Assembly: GCA_013400115.1 (NCBI GenBank)
Contig: VXBP01003622.1
Coordinates: forward strand, 310,001 to 374,000
Reading direction: 5' to 3'
Length of the DNA stretch: 64,000 bases
Origin: Rhinopomastus cyanomelas
Taxonomy: Eukaryota > Chordata > Aves > Bucerotiformes > Rhinopomastidae
This document shows, piece after piece, positions 53,101 through 63,787 of this stretch. Numbering within the stretch: the first letter of the stretch is position 1; each line of letters opens with the position of its first letter. The notes beneath the pieces were generated by a model that was given only the letters and a program-made list of their open reading frames with translations, made no database searches and was not told the origin of the DNA. Position numbers and translations under genes: made by a program.

Positions 53101-56100
53101 GCTGGGTGGCTCCTCCATGGTATGCAACAGTTCAGAGACAGACGCGAAGAAAAATGTTGTGTCAAACTGAAATTGCTAAAGAAACCTTAGCCAGGCCCTG
53201 TTTGCAGGTGATATAAATAGGGAAGGCAGCATATTGGTTTACATCAGCAGTGGCATTTGAACTGATTTAATTACCAGTGCCAGATTTAGCCTGGACTCGG
53301 GGACTAGAATCTTGATAATTACTGAAAGGACCCAAAGTGACTGGGATTTTCCATCTCCTCGCAGAGATGAGCATGTTCCTACTTATGCTCAGAGCCATTA
53401 TATATAGGCATATCATTACAAGCTGGGCCAGGTTTTTACAGAGGGGCAACATATTTGTAGAAAAGTTGAAGCAGTTGGGAAAAAAACCCTGGTTTTCAGG
53501 CACACAAGGCTTTCTTCAAATATACCTGGAAACTTGCTTCTTCTTCCCAGTTGTCTCAGCTGAGCTAACCTGGTTTGATTTCTATAAATCACTGCAGATA
53601 AATGCAAAAAGCTGCCTTGGTTCCAACTTAAAGGAAAGAAAGAGGAAATAACTGTTTCATTGGTGATGCTGGGGGCAGAGCAAACTGCTGAGCTCCAGCA
53701 TTGAGTTTACTCTTGAAGGATGGTCTGACAACTCTAAGACAAGGAAGGTCAGCATTTGTGCCAACCAAAGGACCAAAGATGAGCTGCTGCAATAAAGGGG
53801 GACTTGCTCAATGCTAAAGACATCACAACCTCCTCATTTCACTTAAAACACACTAAGGTTTATTCCAGAATCGTGAGAGAGCAAGTCTTGATCTCTGCTT
53901 TCCCATGGGTGAGCCTCCTGCCTACTTCTCGGGGACCGAATGTGCCTTCCTTACAGTGACATTGCACATCCAGACTGAGAGGAATGTGTGAACAATAAAT
54001 GCCACGCTGACGCTTGCGGAGTGGCCAGGCATTGTGGTACAGAACAGCCACATCGCACATTGCAGCTAATATTAGCATGTACCAGCTGTATTTAGCACCC
54101 ATTTTCCCCCCGGTTCGTCTCTTTTCCTATTAATTTCTGCACAACGGAATGCAAAGTTCATTCCTTCCTCCTGCCTCATCACTTCTGATGCCAAACGGAC
54201 ACAAACTACTATTGGAAGGTTGGAAATTTAACCTCAGCGTTTGGCTTTCAAACTGACAGTTTCCCTTATGTATGTTTTTTAAGGAAATCTCTGCTTTGGA
54301 AGATCTGCAGGTGAATATCCTACAATGTGGCTGAGGATACAACAGCTTTTCTCAGTTGGCAACAGATGTGAAACCTGTGTGCCAAGCTACATACTTGTCC
54401 TCTTTCTGGGATCACTTTTTATAATGGATCTGTGATGTTTAGGTGGGTGCTGGGTTATTACTTAGGGCTACACCTTTAGCATACAACCCTGCCAACAACA
54501 AAGTGCCTTTACAAACTAGAGCACCAAAAATATGTACCCAGCTACCATGCTTGAAAGAATGGGTAATTTATTGCCATATTTTAAACGTGCACTCTCCAGA
54601 GTCTCTAAATAGCAGTGCTTGCTTGAGAGAGTGCACAAATCATAGCAATATTCTTTCTTTGCCCAGCATGACTGTGCTGGGCAGAGGTTAGCTGAGGTCA
54701 CTAAGAAATGCTGGCTGAAGTGAAGTCTCATTGATAATAAGACAGAAAAATGTACTGTATCATATGAGATTCTATGAGAAAAATGCCTAGTTGACTCATG
54801 GGCACGTACCTTTTCACACAGGACTCGATCATGTCACTTGCCATCAGCTTCAAGCGTTGCTCTAAGTGTTTTCCAAACTCCTCCTCAGGCCAGTGCAAAT
54901 CCCGAATGAAAGTCTGTAGGGCATCAAGTTTCCAGAACAGATCTTCTGAGGTGCCTGATCCATTACTGGCAGAGCAAAATGAGAATAAAAGTCAGAAGTG
55001 GCATCAGGCTCTTTGTAACCTGATGTGGAGACCGTTCCTGCGACAAGTGTAGAGCAGACAGTAGGTTCATACACAGGACAATGCTGGCAATCTCCACCAT
55101 CAGGATTTTGAGTTTTACCATACAGTTTCCTAATCTACCTTGCTGTCATAACCCACAAAACTTTCCAGACCAGATGAGTAAGACAACGTTATGAGTTACA
55201 CATATTAACAGGAAGAATGCGTGTATGGTAAAAATCAGCCTTAGTTAATAACCACATTAATGTAGGTGATTATTAAGAAGTAAGGCCAGAAACTGTGGTA
55301 GAAAAACCTTAATCAATAATAACTGCCATACTAGACTGTATGCAGTTATTAAGATTTAGGGTTTCATGCAATTCTCCCACCTCCGAATTACACAGTGAGT
55401 TTGCCTTGTCCCCCCGCAGTGAGGCCTCGTTTCCAGGTTAAGGGACAGTGCTAACAAGTGGTTAGCGAGGACACACTTTATCTCTTGAACAGCTGAAAAA
55501 AGATTTGGGTAAATCGATTGAGCTAAGGGTACTAGACATCTCAAACCCAGGAGTTTTGGCGGGATTGACCGCTGCACTGTTTCACAGGTCCGCCTCTTGC
55601 AAAGGCAGCTATAGGACAATAGATTTCTGTTTTGTAAAAAATTTTACTTGGTGACACCTTCGGTCCATCATAAAGCTCTGAATTTCTCTCCCAAGCGTAT
55701 ATTCTGGTACCCACACCTCTGTCCAGATGGAAGTCTTTGGTCCTGCAGTGTGTAGCTACACCGGCTCTTTTCACAGTATAATTATATCTTAAACCTCCAC
55801 TTACAGAATAAAAATATAGAACTGGATTGCACTCTGTTTGTGCAAAGAAATGTATGCATCCACAACCCTTTTCTCTCCCTCTCTCCTTCTCCCTCACTTT
55901 TTTTTCCAGAACAATTACCAACAAGGGAGCTTCAAGAGTTTCAACCCCCTCCTCGCATACCACTAATGCTAACACGATAATTTATAAGATATTTAACACA
56001 TCATGCATTACCACTTGTGCTGACATCATCTATAGAAACAGATGAGGGAGAGTGTTTCTATTGTGACAGATGCCAGCTGCATTGAGTTAATGCTAGAGGA

Positions 56101-58198
56101 GATCGGAGCTAATGCATCCACGGCTACTGCACGGTCAGAACCATGGTCCCAACATGCTAGAGGTGTCCCGCGGGCTCCTGCACTGACAGAGTTAACGAGA
56201 TAAAGAATGGATCGTCTCGGTTGTAGGAGAAACGTATCTGACACTAGGTAACAGGTAACATGTCCTTGATGGAGGGGAAAGGTGAGTAAAAGGAAACCAG
56301 GGAGATGAAAAGATAAAGAATCAGGCATTTCCTTTAACCAGGGGACCAGTTTGTGCAGCAGTCTCAAGAGTTCATTTACCACCAGTTTTCAGTTGTGCCT
56401 GTGCTTGGGTATAAAGAAACTTTACCAGACTAAACCCAGTTTTGGAACTGCATGAATTTGTGTCTTAATTAAATACAAACAAATGCAATAATTGGTGTTT
56501 ACCACAGCAACACTACGACATCCACTTGGTTGCAAAATTTTAGAAATATTATTCTTGTGTCTTTTTCCCACTTTTGATTAGGGCTCCATGCAAGTGAACA
56601 ATACAGCATATTCATTTCCAAGATGCACGGCTAATATTTTGCTTGTGAGCACCACAATTACTCTAATCATGCAGGCAGCTTGCAATATACCATTGATGCT
56701 CAAGCATGTTCAGGGGGATCATCCAATTTTCTGTCATGACATGATTCTTATCTTTTCACAGGCAGTACCACAAAGCATGCACAGAGATTAGAACTTTCAA
56801 GTACTCTTACAGACAACTGCCTAAGCTAGCCTTTAATACAGCTGTCTTAGCATGAATATGAGTTGTATAGCTTTGAAACGTAAACAACCATGTTAATATT
56901 TAAAAAGATTTAAAGATCTACTAGGAAATCAAACGTAAGTGTTTGCTTTACTTTGGTTCGATACTGCTGCTCTGCAATACAGCCAGCATGAGGCTAATGG
57001 CAGAAGCATTTTTGGTGGACTCCAGGTGTAGATGTAATCGAGGTGTTTCAGTAATGGTGAAAGGAGTAGTTCCAGGACGTTCCTTCACTTTTATCTTCTA
57101 AGTGAAAAGGTAGAGGAAGAGCAACGCATCTGTGTGGTGCTGGCTGAGACCACTCCACACCAGCCCTAAAAAACCCTCTAGGAATCCAGAAAAAGAACTG
57201 GCAAGATCTCAGTTCCTGTGCTAGAACATCCTCTGAGATGAGCCACCTCAAATTACGAGATGACCCTCCACACTGCTTGATGGCTGGTAATGTGCTATAA
57301 GAAGAAACCTTGCCTAATCTGTGTTTAGGATTTGAGGTATTGTTCTTCCTGAGCTCCACTCAGGTGCCCTGAGATGCTCAGACAGGGAGCACAGAGCATA
57401 AAGCTACTACACATCAACTGCTTTGACACTGTGCCAGATTTTCCAGGCCATAATCTAAAGCTCACGTTGAAAATATCTTTACTGGGTCACGGCATTACTC
57501 AGGCTTCAATGATGGCTATGGAGCTTTAATTGCTCTCTGGGGCCACCCCAACACAAATAAAAACTGTTGCAGAGTGTTCCACTTTGTTAAACGGTTTCAT
57601 CAGAATCAATACCAAAATTATTATTTGGGAAATATGGAGCTTGCATTAAAAAAAATCACTTTTAGATCTACATCTGGTCCACAGAAATTGGTTGACTGGC
57701 ACTGAAATTGGTTCGTCTCGTCTTTTGGACAAAACTCTGCTGAGACACATAATGTCGCATTGCAAGTTCTGTGGTTCGTATGGTGTTCAGACCATGTCCC
57801 ATTGTTGACAGCTATTTTGTAAAGCAAGATACTTGCTCAAACTCTCAGTGGGAGTAAGACAAATTTTTAGGATTTATACCAAAAACCCCTCAAAATACAC
57901 ATGCCAGAAATTCACTCGTGTCTCATTCAGAAAATGTCTAATTAACTGTATCACTCTTAAAGTTTTATATAATGCACAGAAACAAACAATACATATCCAT
58001 GCCAAGATTACTTTAAATTTAAATGAGATCTAATTTGAACTGAATACACACTCAGAATCATAAATAGCAGCCATCCATGACGGTGCAGAAAAGCTAGGCA
58101 TTTGTGGGATGCCTAGTGGGATGTTAACTGGTAGATTTGGTACTTTAGGGAGATTCACATTTGGTAGATTCACATTGGGCAGATTACTTGTTAAACTC
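17393..58198 (-). CDS. CADPS: CADPS (CAPS1), calcium-dependent secretion activator, C-terminal 349 residues; 5' part lies beyond the window
   Basis: Ten exons (58198-58052, 54965-54810, 51980-51833, 47622-47608, 46314-46240, 45189-45106, 40811-40779, 38094-37987, 19401-19297, 17572-17393) join in frame to 1051 nt, ending at TAA. The product matches the C-terminal end of vertebrate CADPS: part of the MUN region, which binds syntaxin/SNAREs, then the segment linked to dense-core vesicle association, then an acidic tail, [12 protein letters not shown]. From family knowledge, CAPS proteins are soluble and membrane-associated, carry C2, PH and MUN domains, and prime dense-core vesicles for calcium-triggered exocytosis in neurons and endocrine cells. 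The C2 and PH exons are not in this window. The last intron but one is 18.6 kb. The paralogue CADPS2 is the alternative, but the tail sequence and the FEZF2 neighbour favour CADPS. Confidence 0.95.
17573..19296 (-). other. CADPS: CADPS last intron, 1.7 kb
   Basis: GT-AG intron. It contains a 38-nt alternating purine-pyrimidine tract (18722-18759) and further CA-rich sequence just beyond the flanking exon side. No nested gene was seen. Confidence 0.6.
18722..18759. repeat. Mixed (CG)n(CA)n dinucleotide tract, strictly alternating purine-pyrimidine
   Basis: The tract reads GCACGCGCGCG, then (CA)n, then TACGCGTGCAC, alternating purine and pyrimidine for 38 nt without a break. CG and CA steps are the classic Z-DNA-forming composition. 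It lies in the last CADPS intron. Confidence 0.8.
19297..19401 (-). CDS. CADPS: CADPS exon encoding [18 protein letters not shown]...
   Basis: 105 nt, 35 codons, phase 0 at both ends, between a CTCTTGCAG acceptor and a GTAATA donor. It encodes [20 protein letters not shown] followed by [15 protein letters not shown], near-identical to what I recall for mammalian CADPS. Confidence 0.95.
20511..20593 (+). mobile_element. CR1 LINE 3'-tail fragment
   Basis: GGGGTTGGACTAGATGACCT, then a GGTCCCTTCCAGC stretch and the terminal ATTCTATGATTCTATGA repeat, are the standard last 70-80 bases of a CR1 copy in plus orientation. Heavy 5' truncation is usual for this family. Confidence 0.88.
27771..27817. 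repeat. 26-bp tandem direct duplication
   Basis: AAATCTAAGTTTTGGCAGCA (from 27771) recurs from 27797 as AAATCTAAGTTTTGGTAGCA, with one mismatch and a 26-base period. A short local slippage duplication is likely. Confidence 0.8.
36328..36344. repeat. Poly(T) tract, 17 bases
   Basis: An uninterrupted T run within the large CADPS intron. No retroposed body was recognised next to it. Confidence 0.8.
37987..38094 (-). CDS. CADPS: CADPS exon encoding [18 protein letters not shown]...
   Basis: 108 nt, 36 codons, phase 0 at both ends. It encodes [20 protein letters not shown] followed by [16 protein letters not shown]. The donor is a perfect GTAAGT. The acceptor is CCCCCATGCAG, preceded by an unusually long CT-rich tract that includes a (CT)13 microsatellite. 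Confidence 0.95.
38124..38149. repeat. (AG)13 microsatellite, (CT)13 on the transcribed strand
   Basis: Thirteen AG units on the plus strand. On the CADPS sense strand this is CTCTCT..., lying 30-55 nt upstream of the exon at 38094, in the polypyrimidine-tract position. Confidence 0.9.
39850..39882 (+). mobile_element. CR1 LINE tail remnant
   Basis: CTTTTGAGGTACCTAACGTT followed by CTGTGATTCTGTGA resembles the CR1 3' end, with a small internal deletion compared with the copy at 14365-14915. Only about 33 bases are recognisable. Confidence 0.6.
40779..40811 (-). CDS. CADPS: CADPS 33-nt exon ([11 protein letters not shown])
   Basis: Eleven codons, phase 0 at both ends, flanked by a CTTCTACAG acceptor and a GTAAGC donor. 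It encodes [11 protein letters not shown], which joins FLSFT upstream to KPGMDV downstream exactly as in the known protein. Because it is a multiple of three, skipping would keep the frame. Confidence 0.93.
40812..45105 (-). other. CADPS: CADPS intron, 4.3 kb
   Basis: No nested gene or recognised repeat. A splice-flanked 25-nt segment at 44815-44839 was examined and dismissed because it would introduce a stop codon. Confidence 0.5.
45106..45189 (-). CDS. CADPS: CADPS exon encoding [18 protein letters not shown]...
   Basis: 84 nt, 28 codons, phase 0 at both ends. It encodes [20 protein letters not shown] followed by FSSFLSFT. The acceptor is CTTCATAG and the donor is GTAAGT. It falls in the conserved helical C-terminal half of CAPS. 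Confidence 0.95.
45190..46239 (-). other. CADPS: CADPS intron, 1.05 kb
   Basis: GT-AG intron with nothing further recognised in it. Confidence 0.6.
46240..46314 (-). CDS. CADPS: CADPS exon encoding [18 protein letters not shown]...
   Basis: 75 nt, 25 codons, phase 0 at both ends. It encodes [20 protein letters not shown] followed by LLVAK. The acceptor is TCTATTTAG and the donor is GTAACC. The sequence is strongly helical and highly conserved in CAPS proteins. Confidence 0.95.
46315..47607 (-). other. CADPS: CADPS intron, 1.3 kb
   Basis: GT-AG intron immediately downstream of the 15-nt microexon. AT-rich in its 5' half (47160-47420). No other feature was seen. Confidence 0.55.
47608..47622 (-). 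CDS. CADPS: CADPS 15-nt microexon (FAKEW)
   Basis: TTTGCTAAAGAGTGG lies between an AG (47624-47623) and a perfect GTAAGT donor (47607-47602). It encodes FAKEW in phase 0 and joins MEMGQE upstream to HQYHSKID downstream, as in the CADPS protein I recall. The upstream sequence is a long CT-rich stretch without another AG near the acceptor, as expected for a distant branch point. Skipping would delete five residues and keep the frame. Confidence 0.85.
47623..51832 (-). other. CADPS: CADPS intron, 4.2 kb
   Basis: No nested gene was seen. An AT-rich block at about 51130-51300, with TGATGCATTTAATGC and ATCAATTAATTTC motifs, looks like conserved noncoding DNA by composition only. Confidence 0.45.
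51833..51980 (-). CDS. CADPS: CADPS exon encoding [18 protein letters not shown]...
   Basis: 148 nt. It starts with the last base of an Arg codon, then [40 protein letters not shown] and LCSMEMGQE, ending in phase 0. The acceptor is CCTTAACAG and the donor is GTAAAA. It lies in the MUN region. Confidence 0.95.
51981..54809 (-). other. CADPS: CADPS intron, 2.8 kb
   Basis: GT-AG intron. No recognisable gene or repeat was seen inside. Confidence 0.5.
54810..54965 (-). CDS. CADPS: CADPS exon encoding [16 protein letters not shown]...
   Basis: 156 nt, starting with the last base of a codon and ending two bases into an Arg codon (AG|A). It encodes [20 protein letters not shown], then [20 protein letters not shown] and [11 protein letters not shown]. 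The acceptor is CTCTGCCAG and the donor is GTACGT. This is one of the most conserved parts of the CAPS MUN region. Confidence 0.95.
54966..58051 (-). other. CADPS: CADPS intron, 3.1 kb, with a candidate extra exon
   Basis: GT-AG intron. It contains the splice-flanked open segment 56952-57097 listed separately. Nothing else was recognised. Confidence 0.5.
56952..57097 (-). other. Candidate cryptic or alternative CADPS exon, 146 nt
   Basis: The minus strand shows a good pyrimidine tract and acceptor (CTACCTTTTCACTTAG), then 48 open codons ([13 protein letters not shown] ... SSSIEP) plus two bases, then AA|GTAAAG. Read in that frame it would splice in frame to the next exon (AA|T AAT GGA). From the main donor of the preceding exon (GA|) it would instead hit a stop after two codons. 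It would be in frame only if a donor four bases further on (TGT|GTATTC) were used. It could be an alternative exon, an NMD-inducing exon, or chance. I do not recognise the peptide. Confidence 0.3.
58052..58198 (-). CDS. CADPS: CADPS exon encoding the [15 protein letters not shown] repeat segment
   Basis: 147 nt, phase 2 at both ends. After a TTCTTCCACAG acceptor it encodes [20 protein letters not shown], then [20 protein letters not shown] and WMAAIYDS, ending GA| at a GTGTGT donor. This gives IYDSD-NGSG, matching IYDADNGSG in the mammalian protein. The N-L-P-x-V repeat is distinctive. It is the most upstream exon I could identify in the window, and the 5' exons lie further right, beyond 64000. 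Confidence 0.93.
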
Positions 58199-61100
58199 CT
58201 GTGGAAGAAACAGACAGAAAGAAAAAATACCATAACAGTGACAATGCAGATGTAGCAGAAGCACGTGACACTCATAAACGAATCTGCAAAGTTCACAGCA
58301 CGACAGTCAAAAAATTAAAGCAAAACACTTCAGAAAGAAGCATGAGTATGGAAGCTAAAGTGCACTGGGTTTGCAGTCTGCAATAAAAAGCAGGTTACTT
58401 AGACAAAGGAAGAAAAAAACAGAACGAAAAGAAGAAGAATCACAAAGTAGCAAATGAAAAGAGTACTAACCACCCACAGAAAATAACTCCAGCTTCAAGT
58501 CTTGGTATCACTTCAAAGTGCAGAGAGCAGGTTTTCCTTGGAAAAATCTCTCTCATAAACAAGAGAGCCTCAGCTTTTACCCACTTGGGCTGGATGAAAG
58601 AGCTAAACGGAAGACCTACTGGACAACATTTGTTTGTCATTCCATCCGTGCAAAAGTCACAAAAATGCCCTTTTTTCCTTGCCACCAAATTCAGGAGTCA
58701 GTATTTCACTCCAGACTTTCTCTGTTCATTTTGTACTTTACAAATGATGAAGATACGATAATTTGGAGCAATTAAGCGGTGAACCACAAGGTTCTTCCTC
58801 ATTGAAGACTCGTGTCCTGATTCTGCCCTTATGTACCTGGATGTGGACCAAATGGGTCCTGCAGGTTTCCCAGCTCTACCTGTGCACTTAAATTAGCTGT
58901 ACTTAATAAATCCAGGACTGGTACATGAAATGTTTCTTGTCTGGAAATGGGCTATGGGTGATTAAGACATTCACTAGTTAATTTATTCAGCACGTGTACT
59001 TGGACATCATTGAATATATATTTTCAGACAAGCAACTGCTACACAAAGAAAGATCTTTTTGAAGTGGGTCAGTGTATCATAGTAAGGCATCACCATCTCC
59101 TGAAACAATGTGAGGTGTAACAGCACCACATGCAAAATGTTTGCAAAACACCTGATGTATTTTAGCATGTTAGGTCTCTAGATGTTAAAATTGGTCTAAT
59201 TCTGTTTTAGTGAGTATCTCATCACAGTTAAATTTCACACAAAACAAAAATATCCCAAAATTTTGGAATCAGAAGCCAGTTTGTGAAGTGTTTGTCTCTA
59301 CCTTAATCTAGTAACTCTATATGACACACAGAGGCTACTATGCTTTTTTCACCAGATCATTTTTTAGGCTCAGTGAAAATGGAATCAGGACTTCAAGACT
59401 TCTACTTCAGACCGTGCTGCTTAAGCTACAGAAAGATTTTCTATGGATGTGCATGGGCACAGCTTCTATGTTCAAACCTCCTGGCTCACGGTGGCTGCAC
59501 CGGGATACTCCACCTGAGGAGAGCTCTCCCATTCCCCTGGATTAAATTAGCCACACAGGCTAATTTAACTAGCTCTTAAACTAGCTCTACAGGTGGCATT
59601 AGCTGAACTCTTGAAAAACTTCCAAATTACACACGACATCTTTCAAGGGATATTAAAATCTTAGCAACTTTCTTCAGTCACAATTTGAACTCCTTTTCTT
59701 ACTGCATATTTTATATAGCAAAACCCAAAGGAAGGGAATTGAGCTGGCTGTACTGAATAAATATCTCCTAACACAACAGAAGATTTGAACCACAAGTCTG
59801 CAAAAGCTCAGCTTGTCATTGGTGGCAAGTCTTAGGGCACAGACCTTGTCCTTGTTCTCCCTTTGTGAATAAAACAATTTGTCGGGGAGAAAAAACACAA
59901 TCGAAAGTCTTTTTCTAGAGGGAAAAGAAAAAGTATGTTCTTGTTTGTCTTTTATTTTTAAGACTCTTAGCAGATTTGGGCTTCACACTATCTGCTAGTT
60001 CTCTTTGTTAAGCAGTAAGCAGACATGAGAATTTACTAACATAACGGAGCTGCCCATTGTCTCCATTCATACTGTATCTGCTGTTAAAAGAATATGACTA
60101 TTGAATGAGACACAGACTCCATAGTGATTGAGAGAGTGTTAAATCTTGAGAAATGGCAGTGCATGTGGTTAGATACCGATACAGAATGAATAAAGAAATA
60201 GCAAGAGGTGGACAACATATAAATGTATAAGGAAAAGCAACTTAAATAACTTAGCCAGATGGTAAATACATAAATCAGAGGACCTTTGGTTTTAATATTA
60301 AAATTCAAGAAGTGACAGTGTTATATTAATAAAAACACTGTATTAATAAAATATGACTTCTAGAGTAAACAGTATACTATATTCACACGGAAACATATTT
60401 CTTTTATACAACACATTATTTTGCTGATGCAAGGATATGCTGCAAGAATAAGTTAGTACTCTTAAAACAAAACAAAACAGCAAAATAATGGAGTGTATTT
60501 CATTAACATACAGTAACTAAATTAAAAAATATTCTCCTGAATTGACATGCACAATTTTGCAGGTTCAACTGATCTAATTATCTGACTAACAGTTGCAGTG
60601 AGACCTGTAAAAAATAATTAATATTACCAACAAATGTTCCAGCCTGCAATTGCTCAGACCACAAAACTACAGGTCCAAGATGAGAAACTGTTTCCAGAAG
60701 CCAGCCATGCCTATTTAATATAGGTGGCTAAATATAACCTCAGCCATCAGGCAGGGAATGTGGGCATTTGCATCCACAAGATGAAGGCTGTCTGATTTAA
60801 GACAACTCAGCTTCAGGACTGGGATCCTGATACGTTTGATAAAAGACGCGCACTCTGGAGCTGCACTGCTTGTTTCACCCGTGTCTGTGTCTGGTAGCTG
60901 TGCAAATGGCTTTCACCTGTACTGTCTGCTTGGAAATTCTCAGTGTGAACAGACTGGCAACACACCCCTGGACAACATCCCAGTGCTCACACTGTACTGT
61001 AGCACCAATCACAGAAAACAAGTCCAATTGCACAGGAGCTGCTCCAGTAGAGCTGCCCTAGCACTGAAAGAAGGGCAGAAAAAACACAGTATTTTTACTG

Positions 61101-61663
61101 AGTTGTCCCCTGGCTTCACAACAGATCTAAACAAACCCCTTATTCGCACTTCATTGCCCAGTTTCTACAGGGCACCTGAAATAATTTAGCAATGGAAGAT
61201 GCAAGTGCCTGTCTCTTCCATTACTGTAAACACTTACCATCCTGCTACCTAGGCTGAGCAAATGCTCAGTCTCTTCACAAAAGCCGTGACGTGAAGCAAA
61301 GAGCTTGACAGTGAAGTAGGCAGTCAAATCTGTACTATTACTCTGACTGACACCCAGAATAGTAACACAAATACTCGTTTTCACCACAACAGTGCTACTT
61401 TTAAAAGGAAACACTTTTCACTAGCATTTTGTAGTAGCACAAGCTCATCAAATGATTAATATAATCGTACTGCTTAAGTTCTTACATTTATAGTAATGGT
61501 ACATTTATAAATAGTTTGCAGAAGGTTAGTGAACAGTTAATAGATGCTAAAGCCAGGATTACAGTGCAACTTCGACAGCCGTAGGTCAGTGAGTAACATC
61601 CTAGTCAGCACTGGCTGCCATTGCACTGGCTTTAGCATTTGCTCAAAGAGATCTTTCAACGCA

Positions 61664-61702
61664 GACACACACACACAGAGACACACACACACACACACAC
61701 AT
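61664..61702. repeat. (AC)n microsatellite, interrupted
   Basis: An (AC)n run, a GAG interruption, then a further (AC)n run of about ten units ending in ATACG. Confidence 0.9.
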
Positions 61703-63787
61703 ACGTGTCTGCTGGCTGCAAGAGAAATCATCATTCTCTGAGAAGCTAGCATGAAAAAACCCACCCCTTTGCAAACCCTACTTTTCCAAGACCTCTCAAC
61801 TCACCAGAGAACAGACCTACTCTGTATCCTCCGTATTTGGATGACTGTGCGAAGGACAAGTGTTCCACATTTCTCTGCGTGGATTCATACAAGCACACCA
61901 GCTGCTCTAGCTATAGGGCACGGACCCCCTGCAAATTCAGCAGCTCTGCAGAGGCAGATTACATAGCCCTCATGAGCATATTATACCAATGCTTCCCCCC
62001 CCATGTTTTCAATACTTAATAGTATCTCTTTCACTGCTTGTGGTTTCTATACCTAACTCCTCATAGCATAAGGTGCAGAGTATTAATCAAAGAAAACAGA
62101 AGAAACACATGCTTGCAAACTGCCATCTGGTCAGGTTATGGAGGGCTACATACTTCAGCCTTGATTGCAAGCATGACTGTAGAGAAACCCTTTCAAAAGA
62201 CTCTGTATTGTGGAACTCTCACTTGGTTAATGGGAGGTCATGATCTCTACAGTAATAGTTCACTGTAGAGATCCAAAGCTGGACAACAGTAAGTTCACTG
62301 GAACAGACACGCACCTTTTCTGGCCAACCTCAAGGCCTTTCTTCAAAGCCATGGAAAGCCACGGAAAAACACACTGCAGCGTTCCCAGTTCCCAGAAAGC
62401 TCGGCTGGAGAGGCAGCCATGGAAGGCCATGGCTTGGATGGGAATTGGCCGGTCTAAACTATTTGAGAATCAGTAGCTAAAACTTCAACTGTGCTGTGTA
62501 TGGACATGTGGGGAGATAAGGCAGCAGATACATGAGGGCAAGTAAAGTAGAAGACGTCTCTGACCTGGGTTTTTGAGCAAGCTCACTGTTTATCAGGCAA
62601 AGTGGGTGGCATGCCCAACAGGCACAAGATAAAGATGCCTTAACATTTAGTTCTGAACAGTACATCAAAAGTGTCATAAGATCCTAGGAACGACAGCCTC
62701 CTTTTTCCCTTAAATTGCATGTGCCACCCTCTGTGCATCTGTGGCGCCTCTTGTCACCGGGTCACATCGCGTTAAGGCAGCATTTGCAACTCGCACTTTT
62801 GTGTGCGAGACACAAGAACAAAACAACTAGTGAAAAAAACCACGCTGGAGTACATCTCTTCACCAGATGGACACAAGCCTTTTGTGAGAAGCACCCACTT
62901 TCCTGCTGGAAGAAATCTTTTAAATACCCGAGTCTGTAAGACATATCGACCGTCCTGGGCTTACGCTTGAAACTGCAATGCTCGGCTCTGTAACTGGAAC
63001 TCCAGAGAGGAGTAACTGTTAAAAGACAACTAAGAAAAGATATTTTGTAGCTATCAAAGATAACTTGAAGATGATAGGTAAAAGTATGCCAAGGGACAAA
63101 TTATTTTGACAGGCACAGTACTTACAGACATCTACGATTAAGCCACTGAAGTAATGAAAAGCCAAAACAATGTCAGTGTCTGACAAAAGAGCAGAATGGA
63201 TTGCTTAGTGACTGCTAGACTGAGGCAGACAGGCACACAGAGTTACCTGACTCCGCTTCATGACAGACGAGGAAATACAAACACCTTCGTTACTAAAGCA
63301 GAGCTCTGAGACGAAAGTTAATGCTAACTTCAAAGTGCAATTCTGCTCGAAGGAGTGGCTGTAAAAATGGCATTCTCCTACTCGAAAGATCTATTTCTTG
63401 TATGTTTTCTGGGTCACATCTGCTTATTTGAAGCAAGATTTTTTAGGATTTTTAATCCTGTTAGCCTGCAGACCAAAGACAGCAAATGGAAAGTGAGAGA
63501 GGCTTCCGAATGCCAACCACTTAACCTTATTCAAAGCAGAGGGGATGATCAGGTGTCAAGAAACGGCCTGAGATTTGGCAGGCAAAATCTTCACGGATGC
63601 TTGAAGATGCACAAGAAAGAAAGGAAAAAACCTGAGTACTCAGATTCCAGGTTGCATATGGGAGGCTGGCTGCTGAACAAAATCTCTTTTCCTTGTAAAT
63701 GGAACATATTTGGTGTGAAAAACCCTGAAAGACCACCCGTTCTTTTATACTGCAACCCCTGAGAGAGCAGCACCACTGAACTTTGCC

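Noticed and set aside
57621..57827. 68-codon Cys-rich minus-strand open frame in the CADPS intron
   Set aside because: The cysteine spacing does not match a family I recognise, there is no signal peptide, and no splice sites fit CADPS phases.
17393..58198. Assignment to CADPS2 instead of CADPS
   Set aside because: The C-terminal tail ([12 protein letters not shown]), the NLPNVN repeat and the neighbouring FEZF2 all fit CADPS; CADPS2 is expected beside FEZF1.
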